Assembly: GCF_039536765.1 (NCBI RefSeq)
Contig: NZ_BAAAZF010000001.1
Location: forward strand, 806,001-870,000
Direction of reading: 5' to 3'
From: Parerythrobacter jejuensis
Lineage (GTDB): Bacteria; Pseudomonadota; Alphaproteobacteria; Sphingomonadales; Sphingomonadaceae
DNA length: 64,000 bases
Shown here: in pieces, positions 55,410 through 63,731 of the stretch
Numbering within the stretch: position 1 is the stretch's first letter
Layout: every line of letters begins with the position of its first letter
Notes under the pieces: generated by a model
Told to the model about the DNA's origin: nothing
Databases searched by the model: none
Seen by the model: only the letters and a program-made list of their open reading frames with translations
Program-made: the position numbers and the translations under genes

Positions 55410-56056
55410 AACCTGTTGTCGATGCAATCTGCGTCGGGACCGCGAAGCCATTCCGCGACGGGGAGCAAAGTGCCTTCGCCAAGGAACCGGTTGCGGGGCC
55501 GGTTGCTATCGGTGCCGAGGGTCTCGTCGGCGATACGCAGGCAGACCGCAAACATCATGGTGGACCGCATATGGCTGTGCATCTCTACCCGCGTGCGCAT
55601 CACGTATATTGGGAGCACGAACTGGGCGGCCACGATGTTCTTGCCTTGCCGGGCGCGTTCGGAACCAATCTGTCGGTCGACGGGATTTGCGAGCGGGATG
55701 TCTACCTTGGCGACCGTTTCCAACTGGGTGAAGCCGTGCTGGAAATCAGCCAACCCCGTTTGCCCTGCTGGAAGATAGAGCATCGCTTCGATCGCAAAGG
55801 CATGGTCGCAAAGATCATCGCAACCGGGCGATCGGGTTGGTACTTCCGGGTTATCCAGCAGGGCGTTGCGGAGTCTGGCCAGCGGCTTGAACGGGTCGAG
55901 ACGGGCCGCACGCCATGGACAATCGAGCAGGTCTTCCTATCCATCGTCAATCCGAAGAGCGGAGCCAGCAAGGACGATTTGTTAGCGATGGCCGATTGCG
56001 ATCTCTTGTCCCCTAGCTGGCGTGATGGCGCGGCGAAAAAGGCTTCCGCGCTCTAG
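55406..56056 (+). CDS. MOSC domain-containing protein (YiiM-like)
   Basis: A 216-residue MOSC-family protein, a fold related to the C-terminal domain of molybdenum-cofactor sulfurase. Features include GLVGDTQADRKHHGGP (about 42-57), the conserved Cys in RLPCWKIEHRFD (near 128) and WYFRVIQQG. E. coli YiiM binds Moco and reduces N-hydroxylated substrates. Start ATG 55406 overlaps the methyltransferase stop. A molybdopterin oxidoreductase set follows 180 bases downstream; the 56057-56235 interval shows no gene. Confidence 0.87.
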   Translation: MKPVVDAICVGTAKPFRDGEQSAFAKEPVAGPVAIGAEGLVGDTQADRKHHGGPHMAVHLYPRAHHVYWEHELGGHDVLALPGAFGTNLSVDGICERDVYLGDRFQLGEAVLEISQPRLPCWKIEHRFDRKGMVAKIIATGRSGWYFRVIQQGVAESGQRLERVETGRTPWTIEQVFLSIVNPKSGASKDDLLAMADCDLLSPSWRDGAAKKASAL

Positions 56057-56235
56057 CGTGACCAGATTCGAGAGCTTTCCTACGCAACGCTTCTATGCTC
56101 CACTCGCGGGCATGTCCCTCGTCCGATTAAAATACGCAGTCCCGCCGTCTGAAACAGGCCGCAACGGGTTGTCAGGAATTCTCGCCAGGACTGTGTTCCA
56201 TGTGTTCCATCGCGTAGGATTCCGGAGGGTCCCTG

Positions 56236-57000
56236 ATGCCTAAACCAGCCGTTCTCGTCACCGGTGGATCCAAGCGGATCGGCGCGGCTATCTCGCACCG
56301 TTTCGCGGTGGCCGGCTGGCATGTCGTCATCCATTATCACTCAAATGTCGATGATGCGCAGGTTCTCGCCGACACCCTGCCCTCCGCCGAAATCATCGCT
56401 TGCGATCTGCGCGACGCAGATGCTGCTGCGGCTATGATCACGCAGTTGGCAAACCGGCTGCCCGATTGGCGCGTGCTGGTGAACAATGCATCTGTCTTCG
56501 CCTATGACGATGTAACCGGGATCGATGCGCCAACGTATAGTGCAGCAATGCAAGTCAACGCGCACTCCCCTGCCCTGATGGCCCAGACCTACTTCCAGAC
56601 TGCCCGGTCGGACGCCGGGCGACGCGTGATCCAGATCACCGATATGAAGCTGGCCAATACCAATCCGGATTTCTTCAGCTACACGATGAGCAAACATGCC
56701 GTGAACGGCGCGATCGGGATGATGGCCAAAGCTACGCCCGATCCGCGCGACCGCATCTATGGCGTCGCCCCCGGTGCGATCCTGGCCAGCCATGACCAGA
56801 CCGAAGGCGAAACCGACATATCCCACAAATTGAACCTGTTGCAGCGGAAGACCGGGGCTGATGAAATAGCCGATGCAGCCCTGTTTCTGGCCGATGGAGC
56901 ACTGGCAAGCGGCGAAACCTTGTACATCGATAGCGGGCAGCATTTGCTAAACCAGCCACGCGATGTCATCTATTTGGCCAGAGAGGGGTCTCGCCAATGA
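56236..57000 (+). CDS. SDR oxidoreductase of the pteridine reductase / FolM type
   Basis: A 254-residue short-chain dehydrogenase. The nucleotide motif TGGSKRIG (9-16) follows the TGxxxRxG pattern of pteridine reductases rather than the usual TGxxxGxG. The catalytic serine position is occupied by Asp136 (QITDMK), as in PTR1 and FolM, with Tyr149 and Lys153 (YTMSK). This suggests NADPH-dependent reduction of a pterin such as dihydromonapterin or dihydrofolate. The ATG has GGAGGG upstream. Its stop overlaps the cytochrome b gene (ATGA), linking it to a molybdopterin enzyme. Confidence 0.83.
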   Translation: MPKPAVLVTGGSKRIGAAISHRFAVAGWHVVIHYHSNVDDAQVLADTLPSAEIIACDLRDADAAAAMITQLANRLPDWRVLVNNASVFAYDDVTGIDAPTYSAAMQVNAHSPALMAQTYFQTARSDAGRRVIQITDMKLANTNPDFFSYTMSKHAVNGAIGMMAKATPDPRDRIYGVAPGAILASHDQTEGETDISHKLNLLQRKTGADEIADAALFLADGALASGETLYIDSGQHLLNQPRDVIYLAREGSRQ

Positions 57001-57659
57001 AAAAACACGTTCTTTCGACCCGGTTGTGGCACTGGATCAACCTGATCAGTATCGTAATACTGTTCATGTCGGGCCTCAATATTTCCAATGCCCATCGCCG
57101 CTTGTATTGGGGCGACTGGGGCTTTGCCCCCGAACATGCATGGCTGGAGGTTCCCCGCTTTCCCGGCTGGATGACGATCCCAGATTTCTACAGCCTGGCG
57201 CAGGCGCGTGACTGGCACATACTGATGGCGTGGCCATTTGCTGTAGCCTTGCTGTTCATGTGGATCGCGATGATCGTCAATGGCCATTTCAAACGCGATC
57301 TGACCACCACCCGCACCGAATGGAAGCCCGCAGCCATCTGGGATGACATCAAGCAGCATGCGAAGTTCAATTTCGATCATGGGGAAGGGAAATACAACTT
57401 CCTGCAAAAGTTCAGCTACGGAATGGTCCTGGGCGTTTTCCTGCCGATGATGGTGTTTACCGGAATGGCGATCAGCCCGGGCATGGAACCGGTCTGGGGC
57501 TGGTTTTCCGACCTCGTCGGCGGACGCCAGAGCGCACGCAGCCTGCACTTCATCTTCGCCTGGCTCGTCTTCGGCTTTTTCGTCGTCCACCTGCTGCTGG
57601 TGATCGTGCACAAACCGTTCCAGCAATTGCGAGACATGATAACCGGAGGCAAGGCATGA
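56997..57659 (+). CDS. Cytochrome b/b6 domain membrane subunit
   Basis: A 220-residue di-haem cytochrome b561-type protein with four helices. Likely haem ligands are in RLWHWINL (His12), DWHILMAW and the last helices RSLHFIFAWL and VVHLLLVIVH. Such subunits move electrons between the quinone pool and a periplasmic oxidoreductase. It overlaps the SDR gene before it and the molybdopterin gene after it by four bases each, so it is the probable electron partner of the latter. Confidence 0.87.
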   Translation: MKKHVLSTRLWHWINLISIVILFMSGLNISNAHRRLYWGDWGFAPEHAWLEVPRFPGWMTIPDFYSLAQARDWHILMAWPFAVALLFMWIAMIVNGHFKRDLTTTRTEWKPAAIWDDIKQHAKFNFDHGEGKYNFLQKFSYGMVLGVFLPMMVFTGMAISPGMEPVWGWFSDLVGGRQSARSLHFIFAWLVFGFFVVHLLLVIVHKPFQQLRDMITGGKA

Positions 57660-58423
57660 GCACGTCAGATCAACGTTGGGCCATGAAACGTCGCGGCGTA
57701 CTGGCCGGTATGACGGCGTTCCTCGCGGCCGGGTGCCAGAAAGTCTCCGAAAGCACGACAGGGCGCTCTTTGCTCGATGCAGCGCAGGGGTGGCATCAGG
57801 GCGCCAACCGGTTGCTGGGCGGACGGACCGGCATGGCCAAGGAGTATGACCGGTCCGAACGGTCACCGTTCTTCCGTGGCAACGGTTCGGTCAATCCGCA
57901 AAACGGCGACTACCAGGAACAGGTCGCGGCCAGTTTCGCCAACTGGCGGCTGGAAGTGGGCGGCCTGGTCAACAATCCCATGTCGCTTTCGCTCGAGAAC
58001 ATTCGCGCCTTGCCCCAGCGCACCCAGATTACGCGACATGATTGCGTCGAGGGTTGGAGCGCAATCGGCGAATGGACCGGGCCGCAGCTTTCCACTCTGC
58101 TCGAGGCTGCCGGCGTGCAGGACAATGCGCGCTATATCGTGTTCCGCTGTGCCGATAACCTCAACGGCCAGGACTATTACGAGAGTGTCGATATGATCGA
58201 CGCCTATCACCCGCAAACTATCGTGGCGCATCTCCTCAATGGAGAGCCGCTACCCGTGCGCAACGGAGCGCCGCTGCGAATGCGGATCGAGAAGCAGTTA
58301 GGTTACAAGCATCCTAAGTACCTGACAGGGATCGAAGCCGTCGCCAGCCTGGACGATATCGGCGATGGCAAAGGCGGTTATTGGGAAGATCGCGCCGGTT
58401 ACCAATGGTACGCAGGCATTTAG
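57656..58423 (+). CDS. Molybdopterin-dependent oxidoreductase, sulfite-oxidase family
   Basis: A 255-residue exported enzyme of the sulfite oxidase/MsrP (YedY) type. The N-terminus has a twin-arginine start (MKRRGVLAG, Arg12-Arg13) and a Cys27 lipobox-like LAAGC. The Moco ligand is Cys130 in RHDCVEGWSAIGEWTG, and the end has KYLTGIEAV. The substrate is unknown; MsrP repairs methionine sulfoxide, but MsrQ is a different cytochrome from the one encoded here. It closes the SDR-cytochrome-Moco set and overlaps the opposing DUF1801 gene by four bases. Confidence 0.85.
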   Translation: MSTSDQRWAMKRRGVLAGMTAFLAAGCQKVSESTTGRSLLDAAQGWHQGANRLLGGRTGMAKEYDRSERSPFFRGNGSVNPQNGDYQEQVAASFANWRLEVGGLVNNPMSLSLENIRALPQRTQITRHDCVEGWSAIGEWTGPQLSTLLEAAGVQDNARYIVFRCADNLNGQDYYESVDMIDAYHPQTIVAHLLNGEPLPVRNGAPLRMRIEKQLGYKHPKYLTGIEAVASLDDIGDGKGGYWEDRAGYQWYAGI

Positions 58424-58860
58424 TCTTCAGGATAAATCCGCTGCATGGCGTCCCAATCGGCCGCAACCATTTGCTCGAGCACGTCCATATCAACATCCGC
58501 CAGCTTGTTGATATAAAGGCAGCTCTTGCCGGTCTTGTACTTGCCCAGCTTCGCCAGCAATTCGTCGCGACGCTTGCCCGCAATATCATCGCAGTATCCG
58601 CCCATCAGATAAAGCGAGTGCTTGGCCTTCCTCGGGCTGAAGCCCGCCCGCATCCAGTGCACATCGCGTCCACTGGCATACGTCGTGCGATAAGAGCCGT
58701 AGCCGATGATGGTCGGGCCCCACATCTTCGGCGCCTCGCCCGTAACGCGGCGGAACAAAGCATCGATAGCTTCCGCATCCTGACGTTTAGCTTCGGGTTC
58801 GACCGCAGCGATAAACGCAGCCGGATCGACATCGGTGATCTGTGTTTTTGCCTCTGCCAT
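58420..58860 (-). CDS. DUF1801 domain-containing protein
   Basis: A 146-residue cytosolic protein of the DUF1801/YdhG-like fold: VTGEAPKMWGPTIIGYGSY, DVHWMRAGFSPRKAKHSLYLM and the end region GKSCLYINKLADVDMDVLEQM are typical. Function is unknown. The ATG at 58860 (MAEAKTQI) is preferred to 58896. It is convergent with the molybdopterin gene and divergent from cfa. Confidence 0.82.
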   Translation of the reverse strand: MAEAKTQITDVDPAAFIAAVEPEAKRQDAEAIDALFRRVTGEAPKMWGPTIIGYGSYRTTYASGRDVHWMRAGFSPRKAKHSLYLMGGYCDDIAGKRRDELLAKLGKYKTGKSCLYINKLADVDMDVLEQMVAADWDAMQRIYPED

Positions 58861-58940
58861 GCCTGCCATCCTATCGCCATCTTGGCACGGCACCAAGCCC
58901 CGCCTGTAACCCGTAGTTTGCCCCTGACGGAGAGTGATGC

Positions 58941-60188
58941 ATGAGCAAGACCCTTCTTGATCGATTCCTTACCGCCGGCGTCAAACAGGGTCGGCTGCGT
59001 GTGACCTTCGCTGATGGAACCACTTCGGAATATGGCGCGCCCGCTGCCAGCTACCCCTCTGTCGCGATCCGGTTAACCGACCGCAAAGTGCCACGCGACA
59101 TAATTTTCGACCCCCGTATCGGCGCGGCCGAAGCTTTCATGGATGGCCGCCTGGTGCTGGAAGAAGGCGAGATCATGGATCTGGTTGAGCTGTTGCGGGC
59201 CAACAATCCATGGGACAAGGGCGGCAATTTCGGGCGCCCGAGCAAGCTCAAACGGTTGAAGAACTCGGCTGCTTTCGCACTGGAGCAGGTTAACAATCGC
59301 GTCGGCTCCAAATCCAACGTCGCGCATCACTACGACATCGGTAATGACCTGTATGAGCTGATGCTCGATGCCGAGCATATGCAGTATAGCTGCGCCTATT
59401 GGCCCTCACCCGACATTACGTTGGGAGAGGCACAGCGAGCCAAACTGGCGCATATCGCTGCCAAACTGGCTTTGGAGCCCGGCAATACCGTTCTCGATAT
59501 CGGATGCGGCTGGGGCGGGATGGCGATCTTCCTGGCGCAGCATTTCGATGTGAGAGTAACCGGGATCACTCTTTCGGAGGAGCAACTCGCCCTTGCCCGC
59601 CAGCGGGTCGAGGCAGCAAGTGTGGCTGACAAGGTCAGCATAGAGTTGATCGACTATCGCGATTTCGCCGCCAATGGCACGCAGTTTGACCGGATTGTCT
59701 CCGTCGGCATGTTCGAACATGTCGGCCGCCCTCAATTCGAAACCTTTTTCGAAGCTTGCGCCAAGATCCTGAGGGATGACGGCGTGATGCTTCTCCATAC
59801 GATCGGCCGCATGGGTATGCCCGGCACGACCGATGCGTTCACTCGAAAGTACATATTCCCCGGCGGCTATATCCCTGCCCTTAGCGAAACAGTCGCCGCC
59901 AGCGAGAAGGTCCGCCTCATCGCCAGCGATGTCGAGACCCTGCGCCTCCATTATGCCTACACGCTGCGCGAATGGTATCGCCGCTGCATGGAGCACAAGG
60001 ATGCCATCGTTGCCATGTATGATGAGAAATTCTTCCGCATGTGGACCTTTTACCTCTCCGGAGCGACCGCAGCATTCGAACATGGCGGTATGTGCAACTA
60101 CCAGATCCAGTTTGTGCGCCAGCGACGCAGCTTGCAGATAACAAGAGATTACATGCGCGAAGGCGAGCTTGGCCTGAGCGCAAGCTAA
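58941..60188 (+). CDS. cfa: Cyclopropane-fatty-acyl-phospholipid synthase
   Basis: A 415-residue enzyme adding a methylene from SAM across double bonds of membrane lipids. The catalytic domain begins near 125 (NVAHHYDIGNDLYELMLD), with the SAM loop VLDIGCGWGGMAIFLA (about 181-196) and VSVGMFEHVGRPQFETFF. The N-terminal lipid-binding domain is present. Length is slightly over E. coli Cfa (382). Start ATG 58941 lies 80 bases from the divergent DUF1801 start. Confidence 0.93.
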   Translation: MSKTLLDRFLTAGVKQGRLRVTFADGTTSEYGAPAASYPSVAIRLTDRKVPRDIIFDPRIGAAEAFMDGRLVLEEGEIMDLVELLRANNPWDKGGNFGRPSKLKRLKNSAAFALEQVNNRVGSKSNVAHHYDIGNDLYELMLDAEHMQYSCAYWPSPDITLGEAQRAKLAHIAAKLALEPGNTVLDIGCGWGGMAIFLAQHFDVRVTGITLSEEQLALARQRVEAASVADKVSIELIDYRDFAANGTQFDRIVSVGMFEHVGRPQFETFFEACAKILRDDGVMLLHTIGRMGMPGTTDAFTRKYIFPGGYIPALSETVAASEKVRLIASDVETLRLHYAYTLREWYRRCMEHKDAIVAMYDEKFFRMWTFYLSGATAAFEHGGMCNYQIQFVRQRRSLQITRDYMREGELGLSAS

Positions 60189-60251
60189 CTCCGCTTGCCG
60201 CCTTTCGCAGGGCCTGATACCCGCGCCGCGACTTTGCGGAGTGCTGTGAGA

Positions 60252-61466
60252 ATGCCTGACCTGAAACGTGTTGTGCTCGCCTATAGCGGTGGCCTTGATA
60301 CCTCTGTGATTGCCAAATGGCTGGAAACAGAGCGCGGGCTGGAGGTCGTTACCTTCACAGCCGATCTCGGCCAGGGCGAAGAACTGGAGCCGGCGCGCAA
60401 GAAGGCGCAGGCGATGGGCATTCCTGACAAGCACATCTTCATCGAAGACCTGCGCGAAGAATTTGTGCGCGACTATGTGTTCCCGATGATGCGCGCCAAT
60501 GCGCGGTATGAGGGCGACTATCTGCTCGGCACCAGTATAGCACGGCCATTGATCTCCAAACGCCTTGTTGAGATTGCCCATGAAACCGGCGCCGATGCGA
60601 TAGCCCATGGCGCAACTGGCAAGGGCAATGACCAGGTCCGGTTTGAGCTCAGCGCCTATGCACTTGATCCCGACATCACAGTCATCGCTCCTTGGCGCGA
60701 ATGGGATCTCACCAGCCGTACTTCGCTGATAGCATGGGCAGAGAAGCACCAGATCGCGGTGCCCAAGGACAAGCGTGGCGAAAGCCCGTTTTCGACCGAT
60801 GCAAACCTGCTGCACACATCCTCCGAAGGCAAAGTGCTGGAGGATCCGTGGGAGGAGACACCGGATTATGTCTATTCGCGCACGGTGAATCCAGAAGATG
60901 CACCCGACAAACCCGAATACATCACGATCGAATTCAAGCACGGTGACGGCGTGGCGCTCAACGGCGAAGCAATGAGCCCGGCGACATTGCTCGCCGCACT
61001 CAACGAATTGGGTCGCAAACATGGTGTCGGTCGTCTGGACCTGGTCGAGAACCGCTTTGTCGGCATGAAGAGCCGCGGCATGTACGAGACGCCCGGTGGT
61101 GAAATCTATGCGCGTGCGCATCGCGGCATCGAGCAGATCACGCTCGACCGGGGTGCTGCCCATCTCAAAGATGAACTGATGCCGCGCTATGCCGAGATCA
61201 TCTACAACGGTTTTTGGTTCAGCCCCGAACGAGAGATGCTGCAGGCCGCGATCGACTTGAGCCAGGAAAAGGTGAATGGCACCGTGCGGCTCAAGCTCTA
61301 TAAAGGTAATGCAGCTGTAGTCGGTCGGAAATCACCGGACTCATTGTACTCAGAAGCCCACGTGACGTTTGAGGATGATGCCGGCGCCTATAATCAAAGT
61401 GATGCCGAAGGCTTCATCCGACTCAACGCGCTGCGATTGAAGTTGCTTGGTAAGCGCGATCGCTAG
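60252..61466 (+). CDS. argG: Argininosuccinate synthase
   Basis: A 404-residue ATP-dependent ligase of citrulline and aspartate in arginine synthesis. The PP-loop AYSGGLDTS is at about 10-18, followed by [16 protein letters not shown] and [10 protein letters not shown]. Length matches the standard type. ATG 60252 ([14 protein letters not shown]) is used rather than an upstream frame at 60195. It is the last gene before a long gene-free stretch. Confidence 0.96.
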   Translation: MPDLKRVVLAYSGGLDTSVIAKWLETERGLEVVTFTADLGQGEELEPARKKAQAMGIPDKHIFIEDLREEFVRDYVFPMMRANARYEGDYLLGTSIARPLISKRLVEIAHETGADAIAHGATGKGNDQVRFELSAYALDPDITVIAPWREWDLTSRTSLIAWAEKHQIAVPKDKRGESPFSTDANLLHTSSEGKVLEDPWEETPDYVYSRTVNPEDAPDKPEYITIEFKHGDGVALNGEAMSPATLLAALNELGRKHGVGRLDLVENRFVGMKSRGMYETPGGEIYARAHRGIEQITLDRGAAHLKDELMPRYAEIIYNGFWFSPEREMLQAAIDLSQEKVNGTVRLKLYKGNAAVVGRKSPDSLYSEAHVTFEDDAGAYNQSDAEGFIRLNALRLKLLGKRDR

Positions 61467-61649
61467 ATCGGCCGCAGCCAGAACGCGTCTTTGTTCTCAT
61501 AATCGCAGTGGAATCGATGAAGCGTTGAGTTATTCACCGCTGTCCACAGCCAAGAATTGAAAAAGTGGAAAAGTCGCTCTTTTCGCGCTTGCCAGAAGCC
61601 GATTCGCGGCGCAGATTGATCTTATCGAAACGATGAGAAAGACTCGAGA

Positions 61650-61676
61650 TTGAAGGTCTAACGGCCCGAATATTAA
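61650..61676 (+). promoter_or_regulatory. Weak promoter candidate before the structured region
   Basis: TTGAAG (61650-61655) and TATTAA (61671-61676) with a 15-base spacer lie just before the first hairpin. The spacing is shorter than the usual 16-18, so this is a weak call. Confidence 0.25.
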
Positions 61677-61683
61677 GGGAAAT

Positions 61684-62131
61684 TCAATTTGCTTCGATGT
61701 GGAAGCGACTGTCCACGCGACCTAAGAGAGTTGATTGAGGAAGGCCTCGGCTGGATTCAAAAAAAGCTCGTTGACGAGGACGCGATGTGTAGCTGCCACG
61801 ATCGGAAAGTCCGGTTGGAAAGGACGGGAAAAGGAGGCTTCGGCCAAATGGAACCGGATTGGAAAACCATCAAGGGCGGAACGATCATCGGTAATGCCGA
61901 TGGAATCAGGATTTGGTGAAAGCAGGCTTCGGCTTGCGGAAGCAAAGTCCTCCAACGGAACAGCCGGATGCCGGTGCGAGCGCCGGTGGAAGAACGCGGG
62001 CCTTAGGGCACGCGGAAATCGCCGGAGGCCAAGCGCTACCGGAACGAAAGCATCGCAAGATGCTGGAGGAAAGGAAGACCACGCGCTGGTAAGAGTGGGG
62101 TCGGCAGAAATGCCGGCCCCATTTGCTTTGG
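61684..62131 (+). ncRNA. Candidate large structured non-coding RNA
   Basis: About 450 bases with at least eight local hairpins. Clear ones: 61699-61703/61712-61716; GGC-TTCG-GCC at 61836-61845; 61886-61891/61897-61902 (CATCGG/CCGATG); GCAGGC-TTCG-GCTTGC at 61922-61937; CCGGTG-CGAG-CGCCGG at 61971-61986; a two-part stem at 61995-62014; GCATC-GCAA-GATGC at 62050-62063; and a 10-bp GAAA-loop stem at 62097-62120. Repeated UUCG and GNRA tetraloops and purine-rich joining segments (GGAAAG, GGAAGA, GGAGGAAAGGAAGA) are typical of large folded RNAs. I match it to no known family. The strand is inferred from the final stem and short T-tract. Confidence 0.45.
62097..62130 (+). terminator. Hairpin with GAAA loop, possible terminator
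   Basis: A 10-bp stem (62097-62106 with 62111-62120, one U-G pair) closes a GAAA tetraloop and is followed by ATTTGCTTT. The T-tract is interrupted, so it could be a structural domain of the RNA rather than a terminator. Confidence 0.5.
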
Positions 62132-62322
62132 GTCAGTCAAATACGAAATCCACTCGTGAGACCTATCGCAAGATGAGCGCACAAGCGAGGAAGACTGGCG
62201 AACTCGGTTGACTTCGACTCATCGCCAAAATCGCTCGACTCAAGGCAGGATGTGTCCGGAACGCGCCGAATTCTCATTAAGAACCTCCAATTCTTCAGCC
62301 TCAATGTGTATTTGCCGCCTCC

Positions 62323-62871
62323 ATGGAAGGCACGATCCACCACCGCGTCTGGCGCGCAATCTCGGCGACCGCCTTTGCTGCGGCGCTTGCACTTCCCGCG
62401 CAGGCTTCAACTCCTGCTATGACAGCGGAAGGCATTTCCGAAGCTGAATTCGAATCGAGCTTTGAACGTTTTGATGCTCTTCCTGCGATTCCGGAGCCTT
62501 CGGGCAACGTGGTTGATCTGGACAGTTTCGAACCCCCGATCGAAGTTGAGAAAGAATCGGTTGCAGACATATCTGGGCGATCTCTCGGGTTCGGCGTAGC
62601 GTCCTATTATGGTCGACGCTTCCATGGCCGGCGGACGGCAAATGGCGAACGGTTCGACATGAATGCGCTAACCGCCGCCCATAAGACCCTACCTTTCGGC
62701 TCACGCGTCCGGGTAACTAATCCCAGGAACGGGAAGTCAGTGGTTGTGCGCATCAACGATCGCGGCCCCTTCATCCGTGGCCGCACCATCGATCTTTCTC
62801 GCAATGCCGCACAAAAGCTCGGCATTATCCAGCGCGGGCACGGCCGGGTGGAGCTCGAACTCCTCAAATAG
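62323..62871 (+). CDS. RlpA-like septal ring lytic transglycosylase domain protein
   Basis: A 182-residue exported protein with a signal peptide ([16 protein letters not shown], cut near 26), an acidic linker to about 85, and a double-psi beta-barrel domain: [39 protein letters not shown] and [19 protein letters not shown]. This is the RlpA catalytic fold, which cleaves denuded glycan strands at the septum. There is no SPOR domain, so it is a short form whose septal targeting is not evident. Start ATG 62323. Confidence 0.87.
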   Translation: MEGTIHHRVWRAISATAFAAALALPAQASTPAMTAEGISEAEFESSFERFDALPAIPEPSGNVVDLDSFEPPIEVEKESVADISGRSLGFGVASYYGRRFHGRRTANGERFDMNALTAAHKTLPFGSRVRVTNPRNGKSVVVRINDRGPFIRGRTIDLSRNAAQKLGIIQRGHGRVELELLK

Positions 62872-62902
62872 AGTTCATTCGCCCGAGTGCCTTTGAGGCG
62901 CT

Positions 62903-63535
62903 TTACAGCTTCAACTCACTTACATCGCGAAAGCTACCGATCGTTCCGCGCACGAAGGTGTTGAATGCGATCGAGTGCCTGTTCTGCTGGCTGCTATTCG
63001 CCTCCACATAGTGCTGGAGGCTCGAGCTGAAGAGAACCAGATCCCCCTTTTTCGGCACCACTGCATTGCGCGGAGCATTGTATATGTTCTGTTTGCGACC
63101 ATCGATCCCCAGTTCGATCTGGCGATAGGTGTTGTGCCTTTCGAAGATCATGTTGCCGGGCGGGTCGGGCATGTCGGTGTAATAGAGTGATCCCGAGACC
63201 ATAGAGTTCGAATGCGTGTGCCCGTGCATGCCGACGCCGGGCGGATTCATCAGCGCCCAGCTCTGCGTCACTTCCAGCCGGTGCTGCACACCCATTACTT
63301 CGCTGGCATACGTGTCGAGCGCTTCCTGCACTGCCTTGGCGACGCTCTTCATCTCGGGCCGATTGAACAGATAGAGCTCGTCCGAGATCTGGTTCACCTG
63401 GTTGGTGTTCATCTTCAGCGCCTTGATGAATGCCTCCTGCTTCGTAGAGATCGCATCGGCGATATTGGTGATGAAATACGGCTCGGCGAAGAGCGGTTTT
63501 ACGTCGAAAGCACGCGCAGCAGTCCTAGTGGCCAT
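62903..63535 (-). CDS. Putative 2-oxoglutarate-Fe(II) oxygenase
   Basis: A 210-residue protein of the bacterial putative 2OG-Fe(II) oxygenase family (TIGR02466-like). The iron and co-substrate region shows MHGHTHSNSMVSGSLYYTD, then LQHYVEANSSQQNRHSIAFN with the second His and the Arg that binds 2-oxoglutarate. Members are common in marine bacteria and cyanophages with unknown substrates. ATG 63535 (MATRTAARAF) or 63553 may be used; neither has a strong ribosome site. It is convergent with rlpA. Confidence 0.8.
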   Translation of the reverse strand: MATRTAARAFDVKPLFAEPYFITNIADAISTKQEAFIKALKMNTNQVNQISDELYLFNRPEMKSVAKAVQEALDTYASEVMGVQHRLEVTQSWALMNPPGVGMHGHTHSNSMVSGSLYYTDMPDPPGNMIFERHNTYRQIELGIDGRKQNIYNAPRNAVVPKKGDLVLFSSSLQHYVEANSSQQNRHSIAFNTFVRGTIGSFRDVSELKL

Positions 63536-63731
63536 CGCGGTGGAATCCCCCATTCCATGTCTACCCGCGCAGACCCTAGACGCGGCCCATACCGACTCGC
63601 AAGGGGCGCTTCAGTATTCACCCCGCAACACAAGCCCTGATCGCCCAACGACTCAAGGGGATCGACGGACGACAGGCCCCGCAACGCGCACAACGCGCAC
63701 AAACGCAGCCCCTCGCCCTTCGAACCCGTTC

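Larger units (their letters stand above)
61467..62322. other. 856-base stretch with no convincing protein gene
   Basis: The largest gene-free interval in the window, between argG and rlpA. Base composition is visibly more AT- and purine-rich than the flanks. Open frames at 61689-61919 and 61735-62211 use many codons rare in the neighbours (AGA, AGG, CTA, GGA) and lack a clear ribosome site. The middle (about 61684-62131) is full of hairpins and is annotated separately; 61467-61683 holds only a weak promoter candidate, and 62131-62322 shows nothing I can name apart from the rlpA leader. Confidence 0.7.

Noticed and set aside
59406-61163. A 585-codon minus-strand open frame
   Set aside because: It runs antisense through cfa and argG, both of which are certain genes; its residues show no motif.
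61525-61550. DnaA-box-like words (TTATTCACC, CTGTCCACA) suggesting an origin
   Set aside because: Only partial matches, no cluster of boxes, and no dnaA, hemE or parAB nearby.
61689-61919. A 76-codon TTG-initiated frame with some protein-like stretches
   Set aside because: Codons such as CGA, AGA, AGG, CTA and GGA are unlike the neighbouring genes, no ribosome site precedes it, and it lies within the hairpin-rich region.
61801-62100. RNase P RNA, because of GGAAAGTCCGG near 61804 and GGTAAGAG near 62088
   Set aside because: The rest of the conserved RNase P regions (the GAAAGCAAACCGCC and AGAACCCGGCTTA type elements) is absent and the spacing is wrong.
61735-62211. A 158-codon plus-strand frame
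   Set aside because: Very basic, low-complexity translation that runs through six of the hairpins; more likely a by-product of a structured RNA.
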